Shown: piece by piece, positions 54,094-64,000 of the stretch
Numbering within the stretch: the stretch's first letter is position 1
Layout: each line of letters opens with the position of its first letter
From: Pachysolen tannophilus NRRL Y-2460
Taxonomy: Eukaryota > Ascomycota > Pichiomycetes > Alaninales > Pachysolenaceae
DNA: 64,000 nt
Direction of reading: 5' to 3'
Assembly (NCBI GenBank): GCA_001661245.1
Contig: KV454018.1
Span: forward strand, 126,692-190,691
Notes under the pieces: model-generated
Told to the model about the DNA's origin: nothing
What the model saw: only the letters and a program-made list of their open reading frames with translations
Database searches by the model: none
Made by a program: the position numbers and the translations under genes

Positions 54094-55401
54094 TCAATCT
54101 CTCCATGAAAGAAGGAACATCAATGAGATTCCTATGAACATACTGATCAATTGTCCTGCAAACTTTTTCAATTCTTGGAATCTTGTGGTTCCTTCATCTA
54201 GTTCCAAGACTTCGGGAATGACACCAACAGTTGCGATATATAAAAATCCACCAGCAGTAAATGGTAAAGTTAAATCACCAACTTCAACAGTGGTACCAAA
54301 TAATCCAGAATATGGAGTGATACCATTTGCGATTTGTTCAGAGATATCAGTAGAGGCAAAAATGGAGGATTGGATGGAGATACCGATAAATGTTCCCAAA
54401 AAGGCACCTACTGCAGTTATGAATTGAGAATACATAGCTTGCCATTTGGTGAAACCTCCTTGAATTAATAAAGCAAAATCACCCATTTCATGAGGAAATT
54501 CATGAACAAATACAGCTAACGTTGTAGTTGCACCAACATTTCTACTTATATAGAAAGAAGCAGCAATTGCTAAACCATCAGTTATATTATGTGTAAAATC
54601 GGAAATCAAATTCAAATAAGCCGAATTCTTGATTGAAGCATTCGGATTAGCAATTACAGGATCTTCTGTTTTAGAAACACTAGAATCTTTCTGTTTTCTA
54701 CTACGCAATTTTGAATCTTCCTTTTCTTCTTTTTCAAATGCACTTGTCTTTGCATTATTTTTTGAATGAGAGTGAGAATGAGAATGAGAATTAGAACTTC
54801 CAGAAATTTCATCATTATCATTTGTATGCTCCAAAATCCTAAGTAACTTATCAATGATGAAAAAAATTAAAAACCCAATAAAAATGAAAACTCCTAATAT
54901 TGTATTTCTTTTACCATCTACCAATGTGAAAATTGCTTTATCCTCCAAACCTTCTCCGAAAAAAGTTTCCGGTAACAAGTGTAAGAAAACATCACCTAAT
55001 AACCCACCAGTGGCAAAACTTACCAACAAACTTAAACTTGAAACATCAATTGATGCTGGAACAAAAGCTAAAACCAAATTTGGTGGTCCTGAAATGTATG
55101 CAGTTGCTAATAAAGCATTTCCAGCAGGACCAAAGGGAAATAATAAATCAAAAAACTGATTGATATACGCAGAAGAAGAAGCCGCTTCTTCAAGTGATTC
55201 CTCCTCAGCATACTTATTCAAAGTCTGTACAACCTCACATTGTGATAATTGCTCATTTAAAGTTTGTAAATTGAGAATACCATTTTCATAAAAAAGACCT
55301 GGAATTACTGATGAACTTTTTTCATCATTAGTACTTTGAATTGCTGAAATCAACGTTACAAACGCAATTAAAAAAATTGAAATTGACCAACAAGTCTTCA
55401 T
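54094..55401 (-). CDS. YKE4: ZIP-family zinc transporter of the ER, Yke4 type
   Basis: Yke4 moves zinc across the ER membrane. The 435 aa begin with a signal peptide (about 1-20: SISIFLIAFVTLISAIQS). Membrane spans include FVPASIDVSSLSLLVSFATG and LGVFIFIGFLIFFIIDKLL. A long cytosolic loop (about 195-260) has the His-rich metal-binding run HSHSHSHSK. The ZIP signature spans follow: TM4 FTHNITDGLAIAASF (about 276) and TM5 VHEFPHEMGDFALLIQGG (about 298; HEFPHE is the LIV-1 subfamily motif). It ends LISMFIGISLMFLLSWRD. All metal-site His residues are present. Closest to Yke4/SLC39A7 rather than the plasma-membrane Zrt1/Zrt2. Confidence 0.93.
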   Translation of the reverse strand: MKTCWSISIFLIAFVTLISAIQSTNDEKSSSVIPGLFYENGILNLQTLNEQLSQCEVVQTLNKYAEEESLEEAASSSAYINQFFDLLFPFGPAGNALLATAYISGPPNLVLAFVPASIDVSSLSLLVSFATGGLLGDVFLHLLPETFFGEGLEDKAIFTLVDGKRNTILGVFIFIGFLIFFIIDKLLRILEHTNDNDEISGSSNSHSHSHSHSKNNAKTSAFEKEEKEDSKLRSRKQKDSSVSKTEDPVIANPNASIKNSAYLNLISDFTHNITDGLAIAASFYISRNVGATTTLAVFVHEFPHEMGDFALLIQGGFTKWQAMYSQFITAVGAFLGTFIGISIQSSIFASTDISEQIANGITPYSGLFGTTVEVGDLTLPFTAGGFLYIATVGVIPEVLELDEGTTRFQELKKFAGQLISMFIGISLMFLLSWRD

Positions 55402-55646
55402 TCTTAACCACTTATCCCTATCAGCAACTTATATATACGATTAATTACTTGAGCAATATTTTAATCAAAGTTTCATTTCAAATGAAGTTCATATCAATTT
55501 AGTTCAACACTTTTCTGGTTTACTTGAATTGATTGATATTTTGAACACTAATTATTTTTTTTCCACTTGAAAAATTTTAAGATGAAGTCAAAATTAATAT
55601 CATCAACTTCAAAATTGACAAGATAATACCTTTGAATTTGTATGAG

Positions 55647-56702
55647 ATGTCTGGATTTAAGACGGAGGAGGAGCTTCGGAGCTTGTTGTCTTCTTTTAAG
55701 GAAGGATTGGAGCATTGGAAGTTGTTATTTTCTGATCCTGAGCAGACAACTCAGGTCAAATCATCAGCAGTTAAAGAACCTATAATAGAATTAGTTAAGT
55801 TAAATAAATTGATTCATGCTCATACAACAAAACTTGGAATTGTGTTTAAACCTCCAATTAAAGAAATAACGGCTGCTTATAAAACTGTTAAAGAAAATTC
55901 TGAGACTTTTGTGTTATTAATTAGTTTACTTTGTCAATTAAATAATGAAGAAAGGAAATATTCTAAAATATATCTCAATGAAATAATATCTATTGTGAAG
56001 CAACTTCTCATTTCAGAAGAGGAATTAATTATTGAATTGGAGAGTATAAGTTCAAATTTAAAAGGTGGAAAAGACTATGAGAATGAGGTGGATGAGAGAC
56101 TTGTTTCAGTTGGTAAAATTTGGGAAAGATGTGATCAGTTGGTTAAAATTTGTGAATTGGGTAAAGTAAACTATTTGAAATTAAAAATTAAAGATTCAAT
56201 ATCAATAATTTCGGATGCTTTAGAGGAATTTGATGAATGGATAGAAAACCCAAATGAATTTGATGGAGATGATCCGTTCGGACTCGATGATACTAATAGT
56301 GATGCAGAAGATAATCAGGAACCTCCTTCATCTGAAGAAAATGAAGTAGATAAAGAACATGATGAAGAATACTGGAAAGAAACCTTAGATTTTGCTAAAA
56401 AATATTCTCAAAAAATTAAAATGATAAAATTGTTATTATCTTCATTTTTAAAATCAATTCCAGCAGTAATCAATGGTCTTGAAGTTGATTTATTAAATTC
56501 AAAACAACAAAAATTTTCAGAACTAGTGGATGATTTAGTTTGCTATATGATGGTTGATAATGACGTGAATCAAAGTGAAAAGTTGTTGAATATTTTGAAG
56601 AAAGAATGTGATGCTGTTATCAAGTTGGTTATTGATTTGAACAAGAACGATGAAAAGAAGGAAAAATGGCTACTAACATGGCAAAATAAATTTAGAGAGT
56701 GA
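55647..56702 (+). CDS. GCIP/cyclin-D1-binding-protein-1-like protein
   Basis: It resembles the Grap2/cyclin-D-interacting (CCNDBP1/GCIP) family, helical-bundle proteins of poorly known role in fungi. The ATG at 55647 is preferred (MSGFKTEEELRSLLSSFKEG); an upstream TTG is not a normal start. 351 aa. A helical N-half (about 1-195) shows typical GCIP patterning (FVLLISLLCQLN, VGKIWERCDQLVKI), then DALEEFDEWIENP. An acidic linker (about 205-240: DGDDPFGLDD) and a C-terminal helical part with EYWKETLDFAKKYSQKIKMI and VDDLVCYMMVDND follow. No transmembrane segment. Recognition is by pattern, so medium confidence. It shares a short divergent promoter (about 245 bases) with YKE4. Confidence 0.65.
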   Translation: MSGFKTEEELRSLLSSFKEGLEHWKLLFSDPEQTTQVKSSAVKEPIIELVKLNKLIHAHTTKLGIVFKPPIKEITAAYKTVKENSETFVLLISLLCQLNNEERKYSKIYLNEIISIVKQLLISEEELIIELESISSNLKGGKDYENEVDERLVSVGKIWERCDQLVKICELGKVNYLKLKIKDSISIISDALEEFDEWIENPNEFDGDDPFGLDDTNSDAEDNQEPPSSEENEVDKEHDEEYWKETLDFAKKYSQKIKMIKLLLSSFLKSIPAVINGLEVDLLNSKQQKFSELVDDLVCYMMVDNDVNQSEKLLNILKKECDAVIKLVIDLNKNDEKKEKWLLTWQNKFRE

Positions 56703-56826
56703 TTAGTTATCATTGTAAAGTAAATATTTTACGAATTAATAATAAAAAAAGCATTTGAAGAGCAATTGCATCTTGAATACATTAAAAAATGAAAGACTCC
56801 TAAAAATTACATACACCTCACAAACT

Positions 56827-57113
56827 TTACTCATCCATTTCTTCATCTTCATCTTCTTCTTCCTCTGCCTCTGCCTCTTCCTCTTCCTCTTCATCAAGAC
56901 CACTGGAATGTCCAGAATGGAATGTATTTGGTGAATCAGCTAAAGACTGCGGGAGCTCCTCCTTATTTCTGTTTGGAACGACTCTTTCTATCTCTTCATC
57001 ATCTTCTTCATTTTCTTCCTCCTCTTGAATAGCACTCACACCACCAGTATCTTTATTAAGATTGCCAATAACGCTCTTTCTTATTGGGGTAGATTGAGAT
57101 GAGCTGACTCTGC

Positions 57114-57147
<34 letters not shown>

Positions 57148-60100
57148 TGCATGTTCATTTTCAACAGTAGCAGAAGTATTCGTAGCTGTCGTGCGTCTTT
57201 CCTGTTGAGTTGTTTTCAGAAGATCATCATCGATTATTTTTTGAAATAATCCACCAAGTTGTTCTTTATTCAATGATATTCTCTTCACCATTTTTTTATT
57301 CAAAAAATCCAAGTTTTTCAATATCAATAGTTTTAACAAAAATAAACAAAGAGAATTTTCCGCTTCTTTTACTTTCTTAGCTGATTTCGCTATTCTTGCT
57401 TGCTCCAATTCCTCTGATTCTTCTTGATTTTCGATTTCTTCCTCTTCGTCATCATTCTCTTCTAAAGATTCGAAATTAACATCCTCCTCCTCATCTCTGT
57501 CTAATTGTAAGTGTAAATGTTTAGCTAAATCGTTTTCTTTAATCAAAAATAATTTCATTAATGATGATAACAAATTTTCATCTAACAGTAGAGGAACATC
57601 AAGATCAAAAAATACTTTAATATCTGCTAATTTATCATCATTTTCAAAATCCTGCATTGTATGAGTTATTTTAATACTGAAGATTTTTAAAGAACTCAAT
57701 AAATCAATTAAATATTTAGATGCTTCAATCCTCAAGACCGTAGAATTATCATCATCAGTTATTACTTTTCTCAAACTTTCACTTATGAACTTGATATTAC
57801 TCAAAAAAGAAGAAATTTTAAAGCTGTTATTCTCATTTTGCAATAAATGATTTCTATTGTTCAACAAGGTCTCCAACTTCCAACTTGCGTAATTAGAGAA
57901 AAACTTGAAAATAATTAAAATTGAGTCCATCTCATCAATTTTAGCATCTTCATTTTGTAAACACTTTTCGCATATCAATTCAATTATTGATTTATCCTTA
58001 ATATTACTCTTGAATTCACCATCAACATCCATATCGCTAACATCATCCTTCGTGATATCATCCAATTGTTGAGTAATGTTAATACTAGACGCGATTATTA
58101 ATAATTTATTCAAAGTTTTACCAATTTGAGATATCGTACCAGAAAGTGATGATTCCTTCAAATACTGATGAAGTTCAGAAATTAGTTCTGCTATTAGCGA
58201 TTGCGTCATCAATCTTACGTCTTGATCTTCAACTGTTACTCTGTTTGAACCCACAATACTTTTGAAAAACAGAATAAATTGTAATTTGGATTCTTTATCA
58301 TACAACTTCAAATCCAATTCCCTGAATATTTTCAAGATTCTATCAGTCAATTTGTATAAAATACTCATGTTATTCGAATTTTGCTGCCTCTTATTATACT
58401 TGAATATAATTTCAAAAACTGATAAAAACACCAATAACGAATCTTGATCGTTTTTGAAAAACTCTAATAATTGAGAAATATGAGTTATTAGTTTATTGGA
58501 GATGAAATCTTTTTCGTTAGCGGTCTCTAATTCTTTACTTTGTTTTTTCTTTTCCTGCTGTGATCTCAACAATGTACCAAGATAATCATTATCTTTATCA
58601 TCATCGTCATGAAAATGCATCGCAGTAATACCCATCAGAAAGTTTAACAATATTTTAGAATCTGAAGTTGATAATTCAACTTTTGATGTAATCGCATCAT
58701 CAACCAATTCAACAGAACTCAAATCAAAAAGTAAATATTTAACTATAAACTCAATTAAGGACGGTGAGTAATATTGTGGTAATAAGTACAACAATTTAGA
58801 GACTCGACTAAATTTTTCAATTTTATTAGAATCTTTTTTTTCGAAATTTGAGTATTCAGCTAAGAAAAAATCAAATGATTTTGCTAAAATATCAATTAAA
58901 CTTTTAAACTTGATCATCAAGTTTAAATCAATGCCAAACAGCTTTTCATTAATTAGGATATTTTCATTAAAATTATCTTTGAATTCTTTAGTTTGTTCCA
59001 TTTCAAAGAGACTGATAAATTTGATCAATTCATGTTGTAATTTGTTGAATTTGTTATTAGTGTTACAAGTCAAATTCAATTTATTATTTTGATCACAAAA
59101 GGCTAATGCAGTTACAGATAAGATCTCTTCATCTTCCAAGAACCCAATTTTACCTATTTCGAATATAACCATTATAGCGTGTAATCTTACCTGGTAATCA
59201 GAGTCATAAATACACATTTCAATTAATCTTTTTTTGAATCTTTCAGTAAATTGTCTAAATCCAGGAGCAATTAATCCCTTTCTGTATAATTTCAGTAAAG
59301 ATTTTAAAACTTCTAATCTGACTAAAGAATTTTTATCAGACAAGATCCAACCAAAATAACGAAGGTATGAACTTTCAAAGAAAAATTCAGGATATATATC
59401 AATCCATTCACCTAATGATGAAATACATTCTTGTCTAATCTTCGGATCAACATCACGATATCTATGAACAAAAGTAGTATTTGAAATATCTTTTAAAAAT
59501 TCTTCGACATTTAATTTTTGTTGTTTATAAATTTGAACATTACTTGAAATTTGAGTAATTCTTCTATCAATTTTATTAATATCTTTTTCTAATTTATTTT
59601 GTTCTCTAGCAACTCTACTCAGAGTTTTTTTCAATTTCAATTCTTCTCTTTTAGCATTTTCAATTTCCAATTGCCTATTATTTTTTTCAAATAATACTGA
59701 TGCCTTTACGACAATCTTACATAGAGTAGTTTCCATATTTAATAAAAATAAAGTAGAACAATATCTTAAAGGTCTCAAATTGGAAGTTGATAAAGAACCT
59801 AACCAAATTAATAAATTTTCCATAAAACTTTCATCTTCGTTGTATAATATACTTTTTTCATTTGCAATAATAAGAATTTCTTCTACAAATTGTAAGATAT
59901 TTGATTTGAAATTTTTCCATTTCAGATTAGTAACCATTAATGGATATTCATGAACTTTTTGGTTTGCAAAAGCTTGTTGAACCTCTGCAATTGTATCAGC
60001 TGCAGATTCATTGTTAACAACGTCATGTTCTTCAACTTGTGAAACACAACCACAACATCTTAACAAGAAATTTATCAAATCTTTCATAGCTAAAACTTTA

Positions 60101-60513
60101 TTTTCTTCAAATTCTTCCAACCAGTTGGATGCTAATTCATTAATAGATATATTTGGATCACTTAAAGCTTGGAAAAGGTAATTTTCCACAAAATCCTCAA
60201 TTTCTTCTATAGTAGCTGCAGTTTTCAATCTTTTGTTATTCTTACCCTTTTTGTTAATTTTTTGAGATTGAGATCTTCTTTTTCTTGACAAAGACTTTCT
60301 CTTGTTTGTTGATCTTCCATAATCAGCATCAGCATCATCATCATCTTCTTCTTCTTCATCAGCTTTGCTATGTTCACTTTCCGAACCAGATAATTCCTCC
60401 AGATCAGATGAGGGTCTATCTACATCACTTAAATCACTTGAATAATGGTCTTGTTTTTCATAAGTTGATCTGATCCTTTGTGATCTCCGAACACCAATAT
60501 CCTGTGAGCTCAT
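56827..60513 (-). CDS. IRR1: Cohesin subunit Scc3/Irr1 (STAG/SA family)
   Basis: Scc3 binds Scc1 and DNA and is required for sister-chromatid cohesion. The ATG at 60513 (MSSQDIGVRRSQRIRSTYEK) is the first in frame; 1228 aa. An N-terminal acidic and basic disordered part (about 1-105) precedes the STAG domain and the stromalin conserved domain (about 350-440: FVHRYRDVDPKIRQECISSL, YLRYFGWILSDKN, LEVLKSLLKLYRKGLIAPGF), the family's hallmark. HEAT-like helices continue to about 1040. The tail is very acidic with Glu runs and Ser/Thr patches, ending DEDEEMDE. An MCB element (ACGCGT) lies about 200 bases upstream, consistent with G1/S transcription. Confidence 0.95.
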
Positions 60514-61132
60514 ATTCAACAAACACAAGACCCAAACGCCCAAAAGTCCAAAAGCCCAAAAAACTCAAAAAAACTCAAAAAAGTTCAAAAAATCTCAAAA
60601 AGCTCGACTTCCAATACCTATGGAAACAAACAGAACAAGGTCTCAATCTTATAATAATAACGAATAAAACATCAATATGTATATATTTATATATATATAT
60701 ATACAATAATTATAACGCGTCTTGTTACAATACAACAAACTTGAAAAACACGTTTCCTATTTGGGACTTTGATACGCTCTCGCACTACCTCGATTTTTTT
60801 TCTATTTTTTTCTTTAAATTAATTAATTAATGGCGGTTAATACTTACTATACAACTATTGACTATATTCATCAATTCTAAACTAATAATTCCATTGAGTA
60901 GATGAAATAAATGGGTATATATATATCTCGTAGGATCAGAGAGAGTTAATTTTATTCTGGTGGTATAATAGTTCTTTGCTTCCCTACCGCCTTTCCCTTC
61001 TCTGCTTTTAAAGTTTGTTTGTTATTTTTTGTTTTTTTTTAAAAAAAACAAGAAATTAAATCAATTTTTTAACTAAAAAATGCTTTTTCATAACCGCTCT
61101 TACAATCTTGCTTAATTCATAAGATTTGCCTC
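60514..61132. promoter_or_regulatory. IRR1 promoter and CDC26 3' flank
   Basis: Direct repeats of CAAAAAACTC/CAAAAAGTTC type lie just upstream of IRR1 (60556-60600). TA repeats (about 60674-60702) and the MCB site at 60715 follow. The half nearer CDC26 has TTAATTAATTAATGG (about 60818-60832). No gene is seen. Confidence 0.45.
60715..60720. promoter_or_regulatory. MCB element (ACGCGT) upstream of IRR1
   Basis: A single exact ACGCGT, the MBF (Mbp1-Swi6) site, 202 bases before the IRR1 ATG. MCBs drive G1/S expression of cohesin genes in yeasts; its function here is inferred from position. Confidence 0.5.
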
Positions 61133-61342
61133 TCACAAAGATTCTTGAGTTCTGATGCCTAATCTCTCATATCTCGATTTCTGCATTCCACCCGAACCAG
61201 CAAGTGTATTATTACTGCTACTTAAATTTTGATCAAAATTACTAGTTGATTTTTTATTATTTTCATCTTCTTTATTAATATTTAAAGTATCCTTTATCTC
61301 TTCCGGAGTAAGTTTAATGGCGGTTGGTTGTCTTCTCAACAT
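61133..61342 (-). CDS. CDC26: Anaphase-promoting complex subunit Cdc26
   Basis: Cdc26 is a very small APC/C subunit whose N-terminus inserts into the TPR groove of Cdc16/APC6 and stabilises it. The 69 aa start MLRRQPTAIKLTPEEIKDTL, matching the family's N-terminal motif (M-hydrophobic-R-R-x-P-T-x-hydrophobic-x-L; human MLRRKPTRLEL). The remainder is polar and disordered with a final SRYERLGIRTQ, similar in place to the ...RIGY... end of animal Cdc26. It is shorter than the 124-aa Saccharomyces protein but near the 85-aa human one. The recognition rests on about 20 residues. An AATCA repeat (about 61355-61381) sits just upstream. Confidence 0.8.
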   Translation of the reverse strand: MLRRQPTAIKLTPEEIKDTLNINKEDENNKKSTSNFDQNLSSSNNTLAGSGGMQKSRYERLGIRTQESL

Positions 61343-61354
61343 GATCTAATCCTC

Positions 61355-61381
61355 AATCAAATCAAATCAAATCAAATCAAA
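61355..61381. repeat. AATCA pentanucleotide repeat
   Basis: About five tandem AATCA units about a dozen bases upstream of the CDC26 ATG, so probably in its 5' leader. Confidence 0.7.
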
Positions 61382-61600
61382 TTATTTAAAAATTGTTTTG
61401 AGTTCCGATATAAACGGTGTAGTGTGTAATGAAGTTTTAAAAAAAAATTGTTTTTTTGTTCTCTTTTTTAAATAAGAGCAACTTTTTTTTTTTTTTCTTA
61501 ACAAAAAATAAAAATATTGAATCATTAGTAATTTTGCTTAATATTTTATAAATTAATTAATTAAAGGAAAAATTGGAAATAAGAGTATAAAACGCTCATA

Positions 61601-64000
61601 ATGTCCAGCGCGGGTGATGAACCGGTTTGTCGTATTTGTCGATGTGAAAGTTCAGAGGATGATCCGTTATATTATCCATGTAAATGTCGGGGATCAGTTA
61701 AATATGTTCATCAAAATTGTTTAATTACTTGGTTAGAAACATCTAAAAGGCCTGAAAAATGTGATATTTGCAAAACACCATATATTTTTGAACTTATTCT
61801 TCCGGATAATATACCGGATAAGTTACCAACAAGTGTTATTATTAGAGAAAATTTGAAAAAAGTTATTAAAGGTCCAATTTCGAAAACTCTATCAATAGTT
61901 ACTGGTATAATTTTCATATTATTACAAATTCCACTTTATTTTGTATTATGCATTAGATTTTTCAATTTTGTTATTGATGATCAGTTATTGAAAAAATCAT
62001 TAACTCAAACTTTATTGGCAGGAGATTGTGATACTTTACCATATGATTTTGAAATTAATTTACCTAATTTATGGGAATGTTTTAAATTTAGTTTTTCTAT
62101 TGGTTTAAATTCAACTTTAATTTTATTGGTTTCATTGATTGGTATATTTGTTTTCCATGAATGGGTTTCAAGAGATTCAGGTTTTGAAAAATTAATGAAT
62201 AAAAATATAGGTAGTGAAAAGATAAATCGGATGTTGGATAAGACAATAAGAGATGTCTTGTTAAATAATCCAAATCTAAATGAAGAACAAAGAAGACAAT
62301 TAATGAATTTATACGATTTGTCTGTACTTATTCAAGGTAGGGATATAGCAATGGTGGATGCAAGTGATGAACAATTAGAAAGAGAGTATCAGAGATTAAG
62401 AGATACTGCGGCTCAAGTTATTGCCGGAGTCCAACAAATTCAAGAAGCAGAGCGCCTGGAACGTGAAGAAGATAACGAAGAAGAAGTAGAAGTTGATGAT
62501 GATGATGATGATAGTGATGAGCAGGAGGAAGAAGAGGAAGAGGAAGATGAGGACGCAGTGGCGGATAATGGACACCATCTTTATGTTGATGAAGATGAAG
62601 AAGAAGCAGAGGTAGTAGAGGAAGATCCTGTGCTGTTGCTGGTAGCTCCTTTACCGCTGCCGCAAGTACAACAATTACCTCCATTGATCAATGACGAAAT
62701 TCTAGAAGATGATGAAGATGATGATGTACAAGGACTCTTATTTGGGTTCCAAGTAGATATACCTCCTTCGATGTCAATTAAAATAGCAATATGTGCTGAT
62801 CTGGCGATAAGTATTATTTTGTTCCTCATCTACTTCTTGCCATCGTTGATCGGTATACTAGAATTGAGTGGTATCTACCACATTTGCAGAACTTTCTTGA
62901 TTTTGGCAGGAGCTTCAATCTCTTCCAATATTCCTCTATCTACAAAAATTCAACAATATCTCGATGTGGTCTTTAATTATGCAATAAAACCAATAGATAA
63001 GTTACTGCAAGATATTATCACCCGGGGACTTCCATCTAGTAATATTAAAAGAGCAATCCCTTTGATTTTAAACGTTTTCATTTTTTTAGCTGGGGTGAAG
63101 TTTGCAATGTATAAGTTAGAGACAAGTTATAGAATGATGTTGATTCCATTGAGAAGTATCAAAAGAAACATTTATTTTGTCTTATTTGACATTTATGCCA
63201 TATTGAAAGTTTATACAATATTCAGTATCGAGTTGATTTATTTTCCAGCTATTTGTGGATTTTTGATTGATCTCGTATCATCACCAATATTTTTACCTCT
63301 GGAAAATTACAATTTCAAAGATTCCAAATTTTTAACTTCGTCATTGTTTTTCACATTTTTGCGTAATGATTATTTCTTAAGATTTATCATTTACTGGATT
63401 ACAGGTACTTTATATATGTCATGGTTTGCTCTTTATGTTGGTCTCTTGAGAACTTATGTCATTAGAAGAGGTGTCTTATTTTTTATAAGATCTCCAGATG
63501 ATCCAAATTCAAGATTAGTTCATGATGCCTTAGTTAGGCCTTTCTTACTCCAACTTTCTAGAATTGCATTGAGCGGATTTGTGTATGCTGTTTTTATCAC
63601 TGTTTATATTGGAGTCGTTACATTTGGAACACGTCTTTTGACAGAAAAACTTTTCCCAATGAAAATCAAGTTGATATCAACTTTTTTCTTTACCGCAGCG
63701 TACACTATTTTCTATAAATTGAAGAAGCCATTTGTACCGTTAGTTACAAAATATGTCAGGATTTATTGGTATTTCGCATTCAATTATTGTTGTGAAACTT
63801 TAAGACTTTCTTCGTTTATGGTTGGTAAAGATAATATAAATGAACGTGGCTATATCCACTACCGGTCGTTGTATCATAGGTTTTTCAAAAGGGAAAAACC
63901 AAACTACGATAGGCCAGTATCTGCAAAATCAGTTTCATCTTACTTGAGGGATAATCCACAAGTAAATGCAGTATTTATACCAAATGGTGATTTTATTCGG
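61601..64000 (+). CDS. SSM4: ER E3 ubiquitin ligase Doa10/Ssm4 (RING-CH, partial)
   Basis: Doa10 is a polytopic ER and inner-nuclear-membrane ligase for ERAD-C and misfolded or mistargeted proteins, working with Ubc6 and Ubc7. The frame opens at ATG 61601 and stays open to the window end (800 codons, no stop), so the C-terminal part is missing from view. The RING-CH is complete (about 8-55: VCRICRCESSEDDPLYYPCK, VHQNCLITWLE, KCDICKTPY; C4HC3 spacing). Membrane spans begin at about 103-125 (IVTGIIFILLQIPLYFVLCI). A very acidic Glu/Asp loop lies at about 290-340, and paired hydrophobic spans typical of the family and its TD region continue beyond. Human orthologue MARCH6 has the same plan. Confidence 0.95.
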   Translation, partial: MSSAGDEPVCRICRCESSEDDPLYYPCKCRGSVKYVHQNCLITWLETSKRPEKCDICKTPYIFELILPDNIPDKLPTSVIIRENLKKVIKGPISKTLSIVTGIIFILLQIPLYFVLCIRFFNFVIDDQLLKKSLTQTLLAGDCDTLPYDFEINLPNLWECFKFSFSIGLNSTLILLVSLIGIFVFHEWVSRDSGFEKLMNKNIGSEKINRMLDKTIRDVLLNNPNLNEEQRRQLMNLYDLSVLIQGRDIAMVDASDEQLEREYQRLRDTAAQVIAGVQQIQEAERLEREEDNEEEVEVDDDDDDSDEQEEEEEEEDEDAVADNGHHLYVDEDEEEAEVVEEDPVLLLVAPLPLPQVQQLPPLINDEILEDDEDDDVQGLLFGFQVDIPPSMSIKIAICADLAISIILFLIYFLPSLIGILELSGIYHICRTFLILAGASISSNIPLSTKIQQYLDVVFNYAIKPIDKLLQDIITRGLPSSNIKRAIPLILNVFIFLAGVKFAMYKLETSYRMMLIPLRSIKRNIYFVLFDIYAILKVYTIFSIELIYFPAICGFLIDLVSSPIFLPLENYNFKDSKFLTSSLFFTFLRNDYFLRFIIYWITGTLYMSWFALYVGLLRTYVIRRGVLFFIRSPDDPNSRLVHDALVRPFLLQLSRIALSGFVYAVFITVYIGVVTFGTRLLTEKLFPMKIKLISTFFFTAAYTIFYKLKKPFVPLVTKYVRIYWYFAFNYCCETLRLSSFMVGKDNINERGYIHYRSLYHRFFKREKPNYDRPVSAKSVSSYLRDNPQVNAVFIPNGDFIR

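Noticed and set aside
1-64000. Transposons, LTR elements, CRISPR arrays, tRNA genes
   Set aside because: No terminal repeats flanking coding remnants, no reverse-transcriptase or transposase motifs, no spaced repeat arrays, and no B-box-like GGTTCGANTCC sequence were seen on either strand.

Overview
This window is a gene-dense, intron-poor, AT-rich piece of a budding-yeast (Saccharomycotina) nuclear chromosome. Products match Saccharomyces/Candida families one for one. Introns are few and short, lie near the 5' end, and use GTATGT or GTAAGT donors with TACTAAC-type branch sites. I count 29 protein genes. I see no tRNA or rRNA gene, transposon, LTR or other mobile element. In three conserved families the CTG codon falls where leucine fits badly: a small-residue TPR position in CDC27, and polar or small positions in CKA2 and GLO3. 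This suggests a CUG-reassigned yeast, most likely the CUG-Ser clade (Candida/Debaryomyces relatives), though CUG-Ala is not excluded. The lengths and domain positions given here do not depend on this.

Layout. 0-10 kb: an orphan membrane protein (-), the APC/C subunit CDC27 (+), a small mitochondrial-looking protein (+) and BOI2 (-, SH3-SAM-PH polarity adaptor). 11-18 kb, all minus: an ART10-like arrestin, an orphan with two RVxF motifs, and TMN3. 18.9-30.2 kb: LSM4 (+, spliced), the very long TEL1 checkpoint kinase gene (-, spliced) and RPL23 (-, spliced). 30.7-38.2 kb: SLX8 (+), a YMR226C-type dehydrogenase (-), an orphan (+), GLO3 (+) and BNA4 (+). 38.5-45.3 kb: a three-exon orphan with a PAC promoter element (+), CKA2 (-), CAP2 (-, spliced), ERG28 (+) and BCY1 (-). 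45.7-56.7 kb: IRC5 (-), RSC8 (+), EMC5 (+), an MDG1/CRP1-like CBM48 gene (-, three exons), YKE4 (-) and a GCIP/CCNDBP1-like gene (+). 56.8-64 kb: the cohesin subunit IRR1/SCC3 (-), the APC/C subunit CDC26 (-) and the ER E3 ligase SSM4/DOA10 (+, cut by the window end).

These are ordinary housekeeping genes and not a functional cluster. Several share chromosome and cell-cycle roles (CDC27, CDC26, IRR1, IRC5, RSC8, TEL1, SLX8), and others share ER quality control or Golgi traffic (SSM4, EMC5, GLO3, TMN3, YKE4). The most informative hidden structure is exon structure not visible from single open frames (TEL1, RPL23, LSM4, CAP2, the CBM48 gene, the 38.6 kb orphan and perhaps the 5.7 kb gene), plus several strong palindromes and regulatory motifs between genes. 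I found no clear undescribed multi-gene system.
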